A stretch of 40,765 bases of DNA from Streptomyces spinoverrucosus (GCF_006539505.1 NZ_BJND01000076.1:1-40765); one strand, 5' to 3'. Shown: positions 10,773 through 19,156, counted from the stretch's first letter. Notes: generated by a model not told the origin, from the letters alone. Program-made: numbers and translations.

Positions 10773-10778
10773 ATCCTA
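10773..10778 (-). promoter_or_regulatory. Candidate -10 box for a leaderless tatD transcript
   Basis: The minus strand reads TAGGAT, then 6 bases, then the ATG of tatD. This places the expected transcription start at the initiation codon. No clear -35 match was found. Confidence 0.4.
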
Positions 10779-10800
10779 CGAAAGGGGCACACCTCACCGT

Positions 10801-11184
10801 TCAGCTCGCCCGGCGCTGGAAGGGGTGCAGCAGATCGGAAAGATGCCAGTGGTGCCGCTGCCGGGGGACCGACGGCACCTCCACGGGCGGACGCGTCTCG
10901 TGCCGCCGCGCCGCATTGCGCGCCGCCGAGACCCGGCCCGGCCGCATGATCCGCACGACGTGACCGCCGCACCTGGCGCACGTCGGTTGACTCAGCGGCG
11001 ACGGCACGACCCGCCCGTCCGCCACGTACAGGACGAACTCATGCCCCGCACCGTCGACGTGGTGCTCTATCTCGTACGACTGCTCCCAACCGTGCCCGCA
11101 GCGCATGCAGGCGAAGGAGTACGACTCGTTGACGACGGCGGTCGCCCCGTTGCGAAGGCCGGTGTGTCCTGTGATCTCGCTCAT
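10801..11184 (-). CDS. Small zinc-ribbon protein of unknown function
   Basis: A 127-residue protein starting at ATG 11184, with AGGAG just upstream. It has two CxxC knuckles, CMRCGHGW (about residue 26) and CARCGGH (about 69), which would bind one zinc ion, followed by a basic, arginine/histidine-rich tail (RPGRVSAARNAARRHETR; HHWHLSDLLHPFQRR). Similar small proteins are conserved in Streptomyces between tatD and rsmI; I do not know a function. Nucleic-acid binding is plausible from the zinc ribbon and basic tail. Confidence 0.8.
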   Translation of the reverse strand: MSEITGHTGLRNGATAVVNESYSFACMRCGHGWEQSYEIEHHVDGAGHEFVLYVADGRVVPSPLSQPTCARCGGHVVRIMRPGRVSAARNAARRHETRPPVEVPSVPRQRHHWHLSDLLHPFQRRAS

Positions 11185-11268
11185 ACCAGCTCCTGTTGTC
11201 CGCTGGAGGAACGGTTTGCGTTCCGTCACCCAGTGGACTGCCGACCGAGACCGAAAGCACGCGATCTG

Positions 11269-11282
11269 TCCAGTATTGGACG
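11269..11282. promoter_or_regulatory. Inverted repeat GTCCA-GTAT-TGGAC
   Basis: A 5-base perfect inverted repeat lies 85-98 bases upstream of the zinc-ribbon gene, in the promoter region of that gene. On the minus strand the centre reads AATACT, which could serve as a weak -10. It may be an operator; nothing else supports this. Confidence 0.3.
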
Positions 11283-11338
11283 GACCTTGGCGCTACCTTG
11301 CCAAACGCCCCGTCACCCTTTACCGGCGGTTGGCACAA

Positions 11339-11388
11339 CGCCCTCAGGGGCGCGGGGAACTGCGCGATCAGCCACAAACCACCCGCAG
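11339..11388. repeat. Dispersed Streptomyces intergenic repeat, copy 1
   Basis: The core GGGGCGCGGGGAACTGCGCG, followed by GATCAGCCAC and ending ACCCGCAG, recurs at 24831-24881. Upstream CGCCC pairs with GGGCG to form a small hairpin. It lies just past the 3' end of rsmI. I know this element as frequent between Streptomyces genes; its role is unknown. Confidence 0.7.
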
Positions 11389-11389
11389 C

Positions 11390-12229
11390 TCACAACGCAC
11401 GTTTCGCGGCAACCACAGCATCAAAAACAACCCGCTTAGGCACCCCAGCCTCCAAAGCCACCGCCGCAATGGCCTCCTTACGCCGCTCCCCCGCCTCCTC
11501 CCGAACCCGCACCCGCCGCACAAGCTCCTCCGGTTCAACCGCCGGAGGCTCCCCCGCGCCCTCGACAACAACGGTGATCTCCCCCCGCACCCCCTCCGCA
11601 GCCCACACCGCCAACTCCCCCAGCGCCCCCCGCCGCACCTCCTCGTACGTCTTGGTCAGCTCACGACACACAGCCGCCCGCCGCTCCGCACCGAACACCT
11701 CGGCCATCGCGGCAAGGGTGTCGTCCAGCCGATGCGGAGCCTCGAAATAGACCAGCGTCCGCCGCTCCTCGGCCACCTCCCGCAGCCGCGACAGCCGCTC
11801 CCCCGCCTTCCGCGGCAGAAACCCCTCGAAGCAGAACCGGTCCACCGGCAGCCCGGACAGCGCGAGAGCGGTCAGCACAGCGGAGGGCCCCGGCACCGCG
11901 GTGACCCGGACGTCCCGCTCCACGGCCGCCGCCACCAGCCGGTACCCGGGGTCCGACACCGACGGCATCCCGGCATCCGTGACGAGCAGCACACGCGCAC
12001 CCCCCACCAGTTCCTCGACCAGCTCCGGCGTGCGCGCCGCCTCGTTCCCCTCGAAGTACGACACGACCCGCCCCTTGGGCGTCACCCCCAGCGCCTGGGT
12101 CAGCCGCCGCAGCCGCCGCGTGTCCTCGGCGGCGACCACGTCCGCCCGCGCCAGCTCCTCGGAGAGCCTCGGCGGCGCGTCCGCGATGTCGCCGATGGGG
12201 GTGCCTGCCAAAACAAGGGTTCCTGTCAC
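11390..12229 (-). CDS. rsmI: 16S rRNA (cytidine-1402-2'-O)-methyltransferase
   Basis: A 279-residue tetrapyrrole-methylase-fold enzyme that 2'-O-methylates C1402 in the 16S rRNA decoding centre. Diagnostic motifs are LAGTPIGDIADAP at the N-terminus, VAAEDTRR, LVTDAGMPSVSDPG and VPGPSAVLTAL, then FEAPHRL in the middle. The C-terminus (about 220-279) is the basic helical extension of the family. I chose the GTG at 12229, because TGTLVLAGTPIG is the normal start of the family. It is divergent from pmt. Confidence 0.95.
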   Translation of the reverse strand: MTGTLVLAGTPIGDIADAPPRLSEELARADVVAAEDTRRLRRLTQALGVTPKGRVVSYFEGNEAARTPELVEELVGGARVLLVTDAGMPSVSDPGYRLVAAAVERDVRVTAVPGPSAVLTALALSGLPVDRFCFEGFLPRKAGERLSRLREVAEERRTLVYFEAPHRLDDTLAAMAEVFGAERRAAVCRELTKTYEEVRRGALGELAVWAAEGVRGEITVVVEGAGEPPAVEPEELVRRVRVREEAGERRKEAIAAVALEAGVPKRVVFDAVVAAKRAL

Positions 12230-12279
12230 GTTTCCATCCTCGCAGGGGCGGTCCACGGGACTCCCACAGAAGGGTTCCC

Positions 12280-12285
12280 TACGAT
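12280..12285 (+). promoter_or_regulatory. Candidate -10 box for a leaderless pmt transcript
   Basis: TACGAT ends 6 bases before the GTG of pmt, and there is no ribosome-binding sequence in the short space between. A leaderless message is the simplest reading. The 62-base rsmI-pmt gap must hold both divergent promoters. Confidence 0.4.
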
Positions 12286-12291
12286 GGCGCG

Positions 12292-14037
12292 GTGACCAGT
12301 ACCGCGTCCTCCACGGACACCCGGCAGGACCAGGCCTCCCACGAGCAGCGGCCCTCGTGGCAGCAGCGGCTGCGCCGTTTCGGATACACGCCGGCCGGAC
12401 CCCGCGGCGACGTAAGGGACCGGCTCGTGCCGCCGTACGCCGAGCCGAGCCCGCGGCTGTGGGCGGCGCTCGGCATCCGGTATCCGCTGGCCGAGCGGAT
12501 CACCCGCTGGTCGGGCTGGGGCGGGCCGCTGCTGGTGACGCTGTTCGCGGGGCTGCTGCGCTTTTGGAACCTGGGCAGCCCGAAGGCGGTGATATTCGAC
12601 GAGACGTACTACGCCAAGGACGCGTGGGCGCTCGTCCACCGCGGGTTCGAGGTCAACTGGGACAAGAACGTCAACGATCTCCTCCTGTCCCAGAACGGCA
12701 ACGTGCCCATCCCGACGGACGCGGCGTACGTCGTGCATCCGCCGGTCGGCAAGTACGTCATCGGGCTGGGCGAGCTGATGTTCGGGTTCAACCCGTTCGG
12801 CTGGCGCTTCATGACCGCCCTGCTGGGCACGCTGTCCGTCCTGCTGCTCTGCCGGATCGGCCGCCGCCTGTTCCGCTCCACGTTCCTCGGCTGCCTCGCG
12901 GGCGCGCTGATGGCGGTGGACGGGCTGCACTTCGTGATGAGCCGCACCGCGCTGCTGGACGGCGTGCTGATGTTCTTCGTGCTGGCGGCGTTCGGCTGTC
13001 TGCTCGTCGACCGGGACCGGGCGCGGGCGAAACTGGCCGCCGCGCTGCCCGTGGACGCCGACGGCCGGGTCCGCCCGCACGCGCACACGGCCGAGCACAC
13101 CCGCATCGGCTTGCGGCCCTGGCGGATCGCGGCGGGCCTGATGCTGGGCCTGGCCATCGGCACCAAGTGGAACGGCCTGTACATCCTGGCCGCGTTCTGT
13201 GTGATGGCGGTGCTGTGGGACGTCGGGGCCCGCAAGGTGGCGGGCGCCCGGCACCCGTACAAGGCGGTGCTCCGGCGCGACCTGGGCTGGGCGTTCCTGT
13301 CGACGGTGCCGGTCGCGATCGTCACCTACATCGCGTCCTGGACCGGCTGGATCCTCTCCGCCACCAATGGCAAGGGCGGCTACTACCGCAACTGGGCGGC
13401 GACCGACGGCAAGGACAGCAGCTGGTCGTGGCTGTTCCCGGACTGGTGGCGCAGCCTGTGGCACTACGAGACCCAGGTCTACGAGTTCCACGTCGGGCTG
13501 TCCTCGCCGCACACGTACCAGTCCAACCCGTGGAGCTGGCTCGTCCTGGGCCGCCCGGTGTCGTACTTCTACGAGTCCCCCGCCCCCGGCACGGACGGCT
13601 GCCCGGTGGACGCGGGCGAGAAGTGCGCGCGCGAGGTGCTGGCGCTGGGTACGCCGCTGCTGTGGTGGGTGGCCTGCTTCGCGCTGCTGTACGTGCTGTG
13701 GCGCTGGTTCTTCCGTCGCGACTGGCGGGCGGGCGCCATCGCCTGCGGCGTCGTGGCCGGCTATCTGCCCTGGTTCCTCTACCAGGAGCGGACGATCTTC
13801 TTCTTCTACGCCGTGATCTTCGTGCCGTTCCTCTGCCTGGCGGTCGCGATGCTGATCGGCGCCCTGGTCGGCCCACCCGGCTCCACCGACACCCGCCGCG
13901 TCGCGGGCGCCACGGGCGCGGGCGTCCTCGTCCTGCTGATCGCCTGGAACTTCGTCTACTTCTGGCCGCTCTACACCGGGCAGGCGATCCCCATAGACGA
14001 CTGGCGTTCACGCATGTGGCTGGATACATGGGTCTAA
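12292..14037 (+). CDS. pmt: Dolichyl/polyprenyl-phosphate-mannose protein O-mannosyltransferase
   Basis: A 581-residue integral membrane protein of glycosyltransferase family 39. After a cytoplasmic N-terminus (about 1-75) it has about ten to eleven hydrophobic helices. The first outer loop carries the catalytic acidic pair in VIFDETYYAKDAW (about residue 102), with VHPPVGKYVIG further on. It transfers mannose from polyprenyl phosphate to secreted proteins. In S. coelicolor the homologue is needed for phiC31 infection. The next genes are two penicillin-binding proteins, possible clients of an envelope-modifying system. GTG start; rsmI is divergent. Confidence 0.94.
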   Translation: MTSTASSTDTRQDQASHEQRPSWQQRLRRFGYTPAGPRGDVRDRLVPPYAEPSPRLWAALGIRYPLAERITRWSGWGGPLLVTLFAGLLRFWNLGSPKAVIFDETYYAKDAWALVHRGFEVNWDKNVNDLLLSQNGNVPIPTDAAYVVHPPVGKYVIGLGELMFGFNPFGWRFMTALLGTLSVLLLCRIGRRLFRSTFLGCLAGALMAVDGLHFVMSRTALLDGVLMFFVLAAFGCLLVDRDRARAKLAAALPVDADGRVRPHAHTAEHTRIGLRPWRIAAGLMLGLAIGTKWNGLYILAAFCVMAVLWDVGARKVAGARHPYKAVLRRDLGWAFLSTVPVAIVTYIASWTGWILSATNGKGGYYRNWAATDGKDSSWSWLFPDWWRSLWHYETQVYEFHVGLSSPHTYQSNPWSWLVLGRPVSYFYESPAPGTDGCPVDAGEKCAREVLALGTPLLWWVACFALLYVLWRWFFRRDWRAGAIACGVVAGYLPWFLYQERTIFFFYAVIFVPFLCLAVAMLIGALVGPPGSTDTRRVAGATGAGVLVLLIAWNFVYFWPLYTGQAIPIDDWRSRMWLDTWV

Positions 14038-14055
14038 CAATCTGAGAAACACCGG

Positions 14056-14104
14056 CCCCGTTCTCCACATCTCCCGCTTAGAGTGCGGAGATCTGTGAAC
14101 GGGG
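14056..14104. terminator. Nested hairpin between pmt and the first PBP gene
   Basis: An outer stem CCCCGTTC (14056-14063... to) GAACGGGG (14097-14104) encloses an inner stem ATCTCC/GGAGAT (14069-14074, 14087-14092). The structure begins 19 bases after the pmt stop, so it may terminate pmt. Its apex contains TAGAGT (14079-14084), a possible -10 for the downstream PBP gene, so it could also be regulatory. No T-run follows, as is usual in Streptomyces. Confidence 0.5.
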
Positions 14105-14116
14105 AGGGGACGCGCC

Positions 14117-15748
14117 ATGCGCAAGGGGGTCAAGGCTGCCGTTGTCGGCAGTGTGTTCGCGGTGATGGTGGGAGGGGCCGGGTACGGCGCCTACAACTTC
14201 GTCTCCGCGCTGAACGGTGACGGCGGGACGGCGTCCGCGAGCGAACCCGAGCCGGTGCGGACCGGGCCGCCGAGCAGTGCGGAGGTCCAGGAGACGAGCC
14301 GTCAGTTCTTCGCGGCCTGGGAGCAGGGGCAGGGCGCGAAGGCGGCGTCGTACACGGACTTCGCGGAGGCGGCCGAGCCCGTGCTGGCGTCCTTCGGGCA
14401 GGACGCGCACATCACCGACGTGAAGATCACGCCGGGCCAGGCGCAGGGCCGTACCGTGCCGTTCTCGGTGAAGGCGACGGTGTCGTACGACGGGAAGTCC
14501 AAGCCGCTGGCGTACGACAGCCGGCTCACCGTGGTGCGCGGGGAGACCACCGGGCGGGCGCTGGTCGACTGGGACCCGTCGGTCGTGCACCCCGGTCTGA
14601 AGGACGGCGACATCCTTGTCACCGAGGAGTCGGCGACCCCGCAGATCGAGGCGGTGGACCGCAACGGCACCGTACTGTCGAAGGACAAGTACCCCTCTCT
14701 CGGCCCGATCCTGGACGAACTGCGCGCCCGCTACGGCGACAAGGCCGGCGGCACGCCCGGCGTCGAACTCGCCGTCCGGCACACCACCACCGAGGCCGCC
14801 GACACCACGCTGCTCACCCTCTCCGAGGGCGAGCCCGGCAAGCTGCGCACGACGCTGAGCGCGACCGCGCAGGCGGCGGCCGAGAAGGCGGTCGCGCAGT
14901 ACGACGAGTCCTCCGTGGTCGCCGTCAAGCCGAGCACCGGCGAGATCCTGGCCGTCGCCAACCACCGCGCGGACGGCTGGAACGCGGCGTTCCTCGGTGA
15001 GGTGGCGCCCGGCTCCACGATGAAGATCCTCAGCGCGGCCACCCTCATCGACAACGGCCTCACCACCATGAACGGGCCCGCGCCCTGCCCGCCCACGGCG
15101 ACCTGGCAGAGCCAGACCTTCCACAACCTCACCGGTATGACCCCGAACGACAACGCCACCCTCTCCGAGAGCTTCGCCCGCTCCTGCAACACCGCCTTCA
15201 TCAAGTTCGCGGACGACTTGAAGGTGGACTCCCTGACCCGGGAGGCGCAGGAACGGTTCGGTATCGGCCGGAACGACTGGAAGATCGGCGTCCCCTCCTT
15301 CGACGGCTCGGTCCCCGCCTCCGGCGGCCCGGACACCGCCGCCAACCTGATCGGGCAGGGCCAGGTGCAGATGAGCCCGCTGAACATGGCGTCGGTCACG
15401 GCGACCGCGACGACGGGTGCCTTCCGGCAGCCGGTGATCGTGCCGCAGAGCCTGGACGGACGTGAACTGGCCAAGGCCCAGGGCCTGTCGGGGAACACCG
15501 TCGCCCAGCTGCGCGCCATGATGAACCGCACCGCCACCAGCGGCACCGCCGCCTCCGTGATGTCCGGGCTGTCCGGCAGCATCGGCGCGAAGACCGGGTC
15601 GGCCGAGGTCGACGGCAACGCCAAGGCGGACAGCTGGTTCACTGGCTACCGCGACGACGTCGCCGCGGCGGCCATGGCCCAGCAGGGCGGGCGGGGCGGC
15701 GAGGCGGCGGGCCCGATCGTGGCGGCCGTGCTGCGCGCGGGTGGCTGA
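14117..15748 (+). CDS. Penicillin-binding transpeptidase with MecA_N-like domain (copy 1)
   Basis: A 543-residue class B-type penicillin-binding protein. An uncleaved signal/anchor helix (about 7-30) is followed by an NTF2-like MecA_N domain (about 55-160), a dimerisation-like region and the transpeptidase domain (about 250-543). Active-site motifs are STMK (S300, K303), SCN (S356-N358) and KTG (492-494). It crosslinks cell-wall peptides outside the membrane. It is a tandem paralogue of the next gene. The neighbouring ssgE and the synteny with S. coelicolor SCO3156/3157 suggest a role in sporulation-linked wall synthesis; that is inference. ATG start preceded by GGGGAGGGGA. Confidence 0.93.
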   Translation: MRKGVKAAVVGSVFAVMVGGAGYGAYNFVSALNGDGGTASASEPEPVRTGPPSSAEVQETSRQFFAAWEQGQGAKAASYTDFAEAAEPVLASFGQDAHITDVKITPGQAQGRTVPFSVKATVSYDGKSKPLAYDSRLTVVRGETTGRALVDWDPSVVHPGLKDGDILVTEESATPQIEAVDRNGTVLSKDKYPSLGPILDELRARYGDKAGGTPGVELAVRHTTTEAADTTLLTLSEGEPGKLRTTLSATAQAAAEKAVAQYDESSVVAVKPSTGEILAVANHRADGWNAAFLGEVAPGSTMKILSAATLIDNGLTTMNGPAPCPPTATWQSQTFHNLTGMTPNDNATLSESFARSCNTAFIKFADDLKVDSLTREAQERFGIGRNDWKIGVPSFDGSVPASGGPDTAANLIGQGQVQMSPLNMASVTATATTGAFRQPVIVPQSLDGRELAKAQGLSGNTVAQLRAMMNRTATSGTAASVMSGLSGSIGAKTGSAEVDGNAKADSWFTGYRDDVAAAAMAQQGGRGGEAAGPIVAAVLRAGG

Positions 15749-15772
15749 CGTCACCCGCACAGGCGGGGACTC

Positions 15773-15778
15773 TAGGGT
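15773..15778 (+). promoter_or_regulatory. Candidate -10 box ahead of the second PBP gene
   Basis: CTCTAGGGTGG contains TAGGGT, a common Streptomyces -10 form, in the 133-base gap between the two PBP genes. Just before it CCCGC-ACAG-GCGGG (15754-15767) could be a weak terminator of the first gene. No convincing -35 was found. Confidence 0.3.
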
Positions 15779-15881
15779 GGTGCCGTCGTTGGGACTGTGA
15801 GGACCACGAGGCCGGTACGGCCGTAAGGACCACGCCGCGCGCAGGGGCGGGCCCGGGGATCACGCGGAGGATCGGGAAGCA

Positions 15882-17558
15882 GTGGGCAAGAGAAGGCGCG
15901 TCGCCGAGCGACGGAAGACCAGGCCCGCCGTGATCGGCGGGGTGATCGCCGTGGTCGTGGGCGGCGCCGGCATCGGTGCCTACGCGCTGTTCGGCACCGG
16001 GGCCGCGGCCGAGGACGGCACGGCCACGACGGCCGCCGCCGGGCGGGAGAAGTCGGTGAAGACCGGCCCGCTGTCCGCGAAGGAGGTCACCACCGCCGCC
16101 CAGGCGTTCCTCACGGCCTGGCAGCAGGGCGAGACGACCGGCGCCGCGGCCGCCACCGACGACGCCACTGCGGCGAAGACGCTGCTGGCGGCCTACGCCA
16201 AGGACGCCCACATCAAGGACCTCACGCTCACCCCGGGCGCCCGCACGGGCGACACCGTGCCGTTCACGGTGAAGGGCACGGTGACGTACGAGGACGTCAG
16301 CAAGCCACTGACGTACCGGAGTTCACTGAAGGTCGTACGGCGGGCGGCGGACGGCACGCCGCTGGTCGGCTGGCAGCCGTCGGTCCTCCACCCCGATCTG
16401 CGCGAGGGCGACCGGCTCGTCACCGGCGAAGCGGGCACGCCGCCGGTCAAGGCACTGGACCGGGACGGCGACGAGCTGACCACCGAGAAGTACGCGTCAC
16501 TGGGTCCCGTGCTGGACGGGCTGCGCGAGAAGTACGGCAAGACGGCGGGCGGAACGGCCGGCGTCGAACTCCGGGTGGTGCGCGGCGCGGCCTCCCAGAA
16601 GCAGAAGCTGTCCGACAAGACGGTCCTGGAGCTGAGCGAGGGCACGCCGGGCGAGGTGAAAACGACGCTCAGCGCCGGCATGCAGACGGCCGCGGAGCAG
16701 CAGGTCGCCTCCCGCGCGCGTGCCTCCGTGGTCGTACTGCGGCCCTCCACGGGCGAGATCCTGGCGGTCGCGAACTCCAACCCCGGCTTCAACACAGCGT
16801 TGCAGGGCTCGCTGGCACCGGGCTCGACGATGAAGGTCATCACGTCGTCGCTGCTCATCGAGAAGGGGCTGGCCTCGCCGGAGAAGGCGCATCCGTGCCC
16901 CAAGTACTTCACGTACGGCGGCTGGAAGTTCCAGAACGACGACAAGTTCGAGATCAAGGACGGCACGTTCAAGGCGAGTTTCGCCCGGTCCTGCAACACC
17001 GCGTTCATCAGTCAGGCGCCCGAGCTGGACGACGACGACCTGACCAAGCAGGCGCAGCAGGTGTTCGGCCTGTCGCTGAACAACTGGGCGGTCGGCGTGC
17101 CGACCTTCGACGGTTCCGTACCGGTGCAGTCGAAGGCGCCGATGGCGGCGTCGCTCATCGGTCAGGGCGGGGTCCGGATGAACCCGCTGAACATGGCGTC
17201 GGTGTCGGCCACGGTCAAGGCGGGCGTCTTCCACCAGCCGTACCTGGTCGCCCCGTCCGTGGACGACCGCACCCTGGCCACGGCCTCGCGCACGATGTCC
17301 GCGGACACCCTGGCGAAGCTGCGCGAGCTGATGGCCTACACGGCGGCGTACGGTACGGCGGCGGAGGCGATGGCGGGGGTCACCGGTGACGTCGGCGCCA
17401 AGACCGGCTCGGCGGAGGTCGACGGGCAGAAGAAGCCCAACGGCTGGTTCACCGCGTACCGGGGCGATCTCGCCGCCGCCGGTGTCGTCCAGGCGGGCGG
17501 GCACGGCGGGGAGACGGCGGGCCCGATCGTGGCGGCGCTGCTGAAGCAGGGCGGCTGA
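15882..17558 (+). CDS. Penicillin-binding transpeptidase with MecA_N-like domain (copy 2)
   Basis: A 558-residue paralogue of the preceding gene with the same layout: a basic N-terminus and membrane helix (about 15-38), NTF2-like MecA_N domain (about 65-165) and transpeptidase domain. Motifs are STMK (S315, K318), SCN (S370-N372) and KTGSAEV near residue 507. The linker and the loop before SCN differ most from copy 1. GTG start at 15882, preceded by a GGAGG-containing leader. It converges with ssgE. Confidence 0.93.
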   Translation: MGKRRRVAERRKTRPAVIGGVIAVVVGGAGIGAYALFGTGAAAEDGTATTAAAGREKSVKTGPLSAKEVTTAAQAFLTAWQQGETTGAAAATDDATAAKTLLAAYAKDAHIKDLTLTPGARTGDTVPFTVKGTVTYEDVSKPLTYRSSLKVVRRAADGTPLVGWQPSVLHPDLREGDRLVTGEAGTPPVKALDRDGDELTTEKYASLGPVLDGLREKYGKTAGGTAGVELRVVRGAASQKQKLSDKTVLELSEGTPGEVKTTLSAGMQTAAEQQVASRARASVVVLRPSTGEILAVANSNPGFNTALQGSLAPGSTMKVITSSLLIEKGLASPEKAHPCPKYFTYGGWKFQNDDKFEIKDGTFKASFARSCNTAFISQAPELDDDDLTKQAQQVFGLSLNNWAVGVPTFDGSVPVQSKAPMAASLIGQGGVRMNPLNMASVSATVKAGVFHQPYLVAPSVDDRTLATASRTMSADTLAKLRELMAYTAAYGTAAEAMAGVTGDVGAKTGSAEVDGQKKPNGWFTAYRGDLAAAGVVQAGGHGGETAGPIVAALLKQGG

Positions 17559-17561
17559 CGG

Positions 17562-17578
17562 CGAAGCGATCAGCTTCG
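17562..17578. terminator. Convergent hairpin between the second PBP gene and ssgE
   Basis: CGAAGC-GATCA-GCTTCG forms a 6-bp stem with a 5-base loop. It starts 4 bases after the PBP stop and overlaps the last codons of ssgE, so it could terminate both convergent transcripts. Confidence 0.5.
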
Positions 17579-17929
17579 TACGGGAGTGGCGGCGACCAGG
17601 TAGGTGCGCCGCAGGAAGCGGATCAGCGCCTTGGTGTCGAACTGGACGACCGCGGTCCCCTGCGGGGAGTGGAACTCGACGACGGCCTGCACCCGCCCGC
17701 ACGGCCACACCCGGACCTCGCCGGACCCGGCGGGTGCGCGCAGGCCCTGTTCGAGGAGGTCACGGGCGAAGGTCCACTCGTGCGGGCCGGGCAGGCCTAT
17801 GCGCACCGCGCGCGGATCTTGGTCCGGGTCGTAGCGCAGGACGACCGGAATCGCTCCTCGCTCATCCAGCACCTGGACGTCGGTGTCCATGACGATATGG
17901 GCTCGCGCGTACTGCTCGACTACGGACAT
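17570..17929 (-). CDS. ssgE: SsgA-like sporulation/cell-division protein (SsgE by context)
   Basis: A 119-residue SsgA-like protein (SALP), a family limited to morphologically complex actinomycetes. Family phrases are VVLRYDPDQDPRAVRI, EWTFARDLLEQGL, GEVRVWPCG and VQFDTKALIRFL. SALPs steer septum formation and peptidoglycan processing during sporulation. The name ssgE rests on synteny with S. coelicolor SCO3158, between PBP genes and the cbi operon; from memory SsgE affects the timing of spore separation. ATG start at 17929, divergent from cbiM. Confidence 0.88.
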   Translation of the reverse strand: MSVVEQYARAHIVMDTDVQVLDERGAIPVVLRYDPDQDPRAVRIGLPGPHEWTFARDLLEQGLRAPAGSGEVRVWPCGRVQAVVEFHSPQGTAVVQFDTKALIRFLRRTYLVAATPVRS

Positions 17930-18059
17930 CGGACGACCCCTTACCGTGCGTCACCTATGCGGAAACTATGAATCCGCTTCCCATCCAATGTCCCATATTT
18001 CCCGGCTTATGCCTGCCGGAGCGGCTTATCTCATCTTCACAACGGGGAGAGCCTCGCTC

Positions 18060-18076
18060 TTGCAAGGCATTCGCAT
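18060..18076. promoter_or_regulatory. Nur-box-like site upstream of cbiM
   Basis: TTGCAA-GGCAT-TCGCAT has a perfect left half and a 4-of-6 right half of the S. coelicolor Nur consensus as I remember it (tTGCAa-N5-tTGCAa). It ends 20 bases before the cbiM start and overlaps where a -35 would be. Nickel-dependent repression of the transporter would follow. Region 17930-18096 otherwise holds only the divergent ssgE/cbiM promoters. Confidence 0.5.
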
Positions 18077-18084
18077 TAAGCCAC

Positions 18085-18090
18085 TATCAT
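18085..18090 (+). promoter_or_regulatory. Candidate -10 box for a leaderless cbiM transcript
   Basis: TATCAT ends 6 bases before the GTG start of cbiM, with no ribosome-binding sequence between. This places transcription start at or next to the start codon. Confidence 0.45.
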
Positions 18091-18096
18091 CGAACG

Positions 18097-19155
18097 GTGC
18101 ACGTACCTGACGGATTCATCAACGCCCCGACCTCCGCCGTGGCCGGAGTCGTCGCCGCGGGTGCCGTCGCCGTGAGCCTGCGCGGCGCGCGGCGTGAGCT
18201 GGACGAGCGGACCGCGCCGCTGGCCGGTCTGGTGGCGGCGTTCATCTTCGCCGTGCAGATGCTGAACTTCCCGGTCGCGGCCGGAACCAGCGGACATCTG
18301 CTCGGCGGTGCCCTCGCCGCGATACTCGTCGGCCCCTACACAGGCGCCCTCTGTATATCCGTCGTCCTGCTCATGCAGGGCCTCCTCTTCGCGGACGGCG
18401 GCCTGACCGCGCTCGGCGTGAACATCACCGACATGTCGATCGTCGGTGTCGCCGTCGCCTACGTCGTCTTCCGCGCCCTGGTGAAGGTGCTGCCGCGCAC
18501 CCGGCGGTCGATCACCGCCGCCTCCTTCGTCGCCGCACTGATCTCGGTACCGGCCGCCGCCCTCGCCTTCACGGCGTTCTACGCGATCGGCGGCACCACC
18601 GACGTCGCCATCGGCAAGGTCGCCACCGCCATGGTCGGCGTGCACATCCTCATCGGCATCGGCGAGGCCGCGATCACCGCACTGACGGTGGGCGCCGTGA
18701 TCGCCGTACGACCGGACCTGGTCTACGGCGCCCGCGACCTGCGCCGGCCGCTCAAGCTGCGCGTCGGCGGCGAGCTCGTCGACGCCCCCGCCGCCGAGAC
18801 GCCCGCGCCCGCCGCCCGGACCTCCCGCCGCACGCTGTGGATCAGCGGCCTCGTCACCTCCCTCGTCCTCGCCGGGTTCGTCAGCTTCTACGCCTCCGCC
18901 AGCCCCGACGGCCTGGAGAAGGTAGCCGAGGACAAGGGCTTCGCCGCGTCCGCCGAGGACCACCACACCGCCGACTCCCCGCTCGCCGACTACGGCGTCA
19001 AGGACATCGACAACGCCCGCCTGTCCGGCGGCCTCGCCGGTGTCATCGGCGTCGGCGTCACCATCGTGGCGGGCAGCGCGGTCTTCTGGGCGGTGCGCCG
19101 GCGTCGTACGGGCGAGGCGCCTGAGGCGTCGTCGCCCACCAACACGAGCGTCTGA
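18097..19155 (+). CDS. cbiM: ECF nickel/cobalt transporter, CbiM fused to a PDGLE (CbiN-like) domain
   Basis: A 352-residue membrane protein. The first 220 residues are CbiM/NikM, the substrate-binding subunit with about seven helices. The start VHVPDGFIN matters, because the amino group and His2 bind the metal in this family; that fixes the GTG at 18097. The C-terminal part (about 240-345) is a PDGLE domain (ASPDGLEKVAEDKGF, then DSPLADYGV and a final helix), which stands in for CbiN. It imports Ni2+ or Co2+ with CbiQ and CbiO. No cobalamin riboswitch is seen, and the Nur-like site favours nickel. CbiQ follows after 1 base. Confidence 0.92.
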   Translation: MHVPDGFINAPTSAVAGVVAAGAVAVSLRGARRELDERTAPLAGLVAAFIFAVQMLNFPVAAGTSGHLLGGALAAILVGPYTGALCISVVLLMQGLLFADGGLTALGVNITDMSIVGVAVAYVVFRALVKVLPRTRRSITAASFVAALISVPAAALAFTAFYAIGGTTDVAIGKVATAMVGVHILIGIGEAAITALTVGAVIAVRPDLVYGARDLRRPLKLRVGGELVDAPAAETPAPAARTSRRTLWISGLVTSLVLAGFVSFYASASPDGLEKVAEDKGFAASAEDHHTADSPLADYGVKDIDNARLSGGLAGVIGVGVTIVAGSAVFWAVRRRRTGEAPEASSPTNTSV

Positions 19156-19156
19156 C

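Noticed and set aside
17930..18096. Possible cobalamin riboswitch ahead of cbiM
   Set aside because: GCCACT is present but not the full B12 box or the expected fold, and the transcript appears leaderless.
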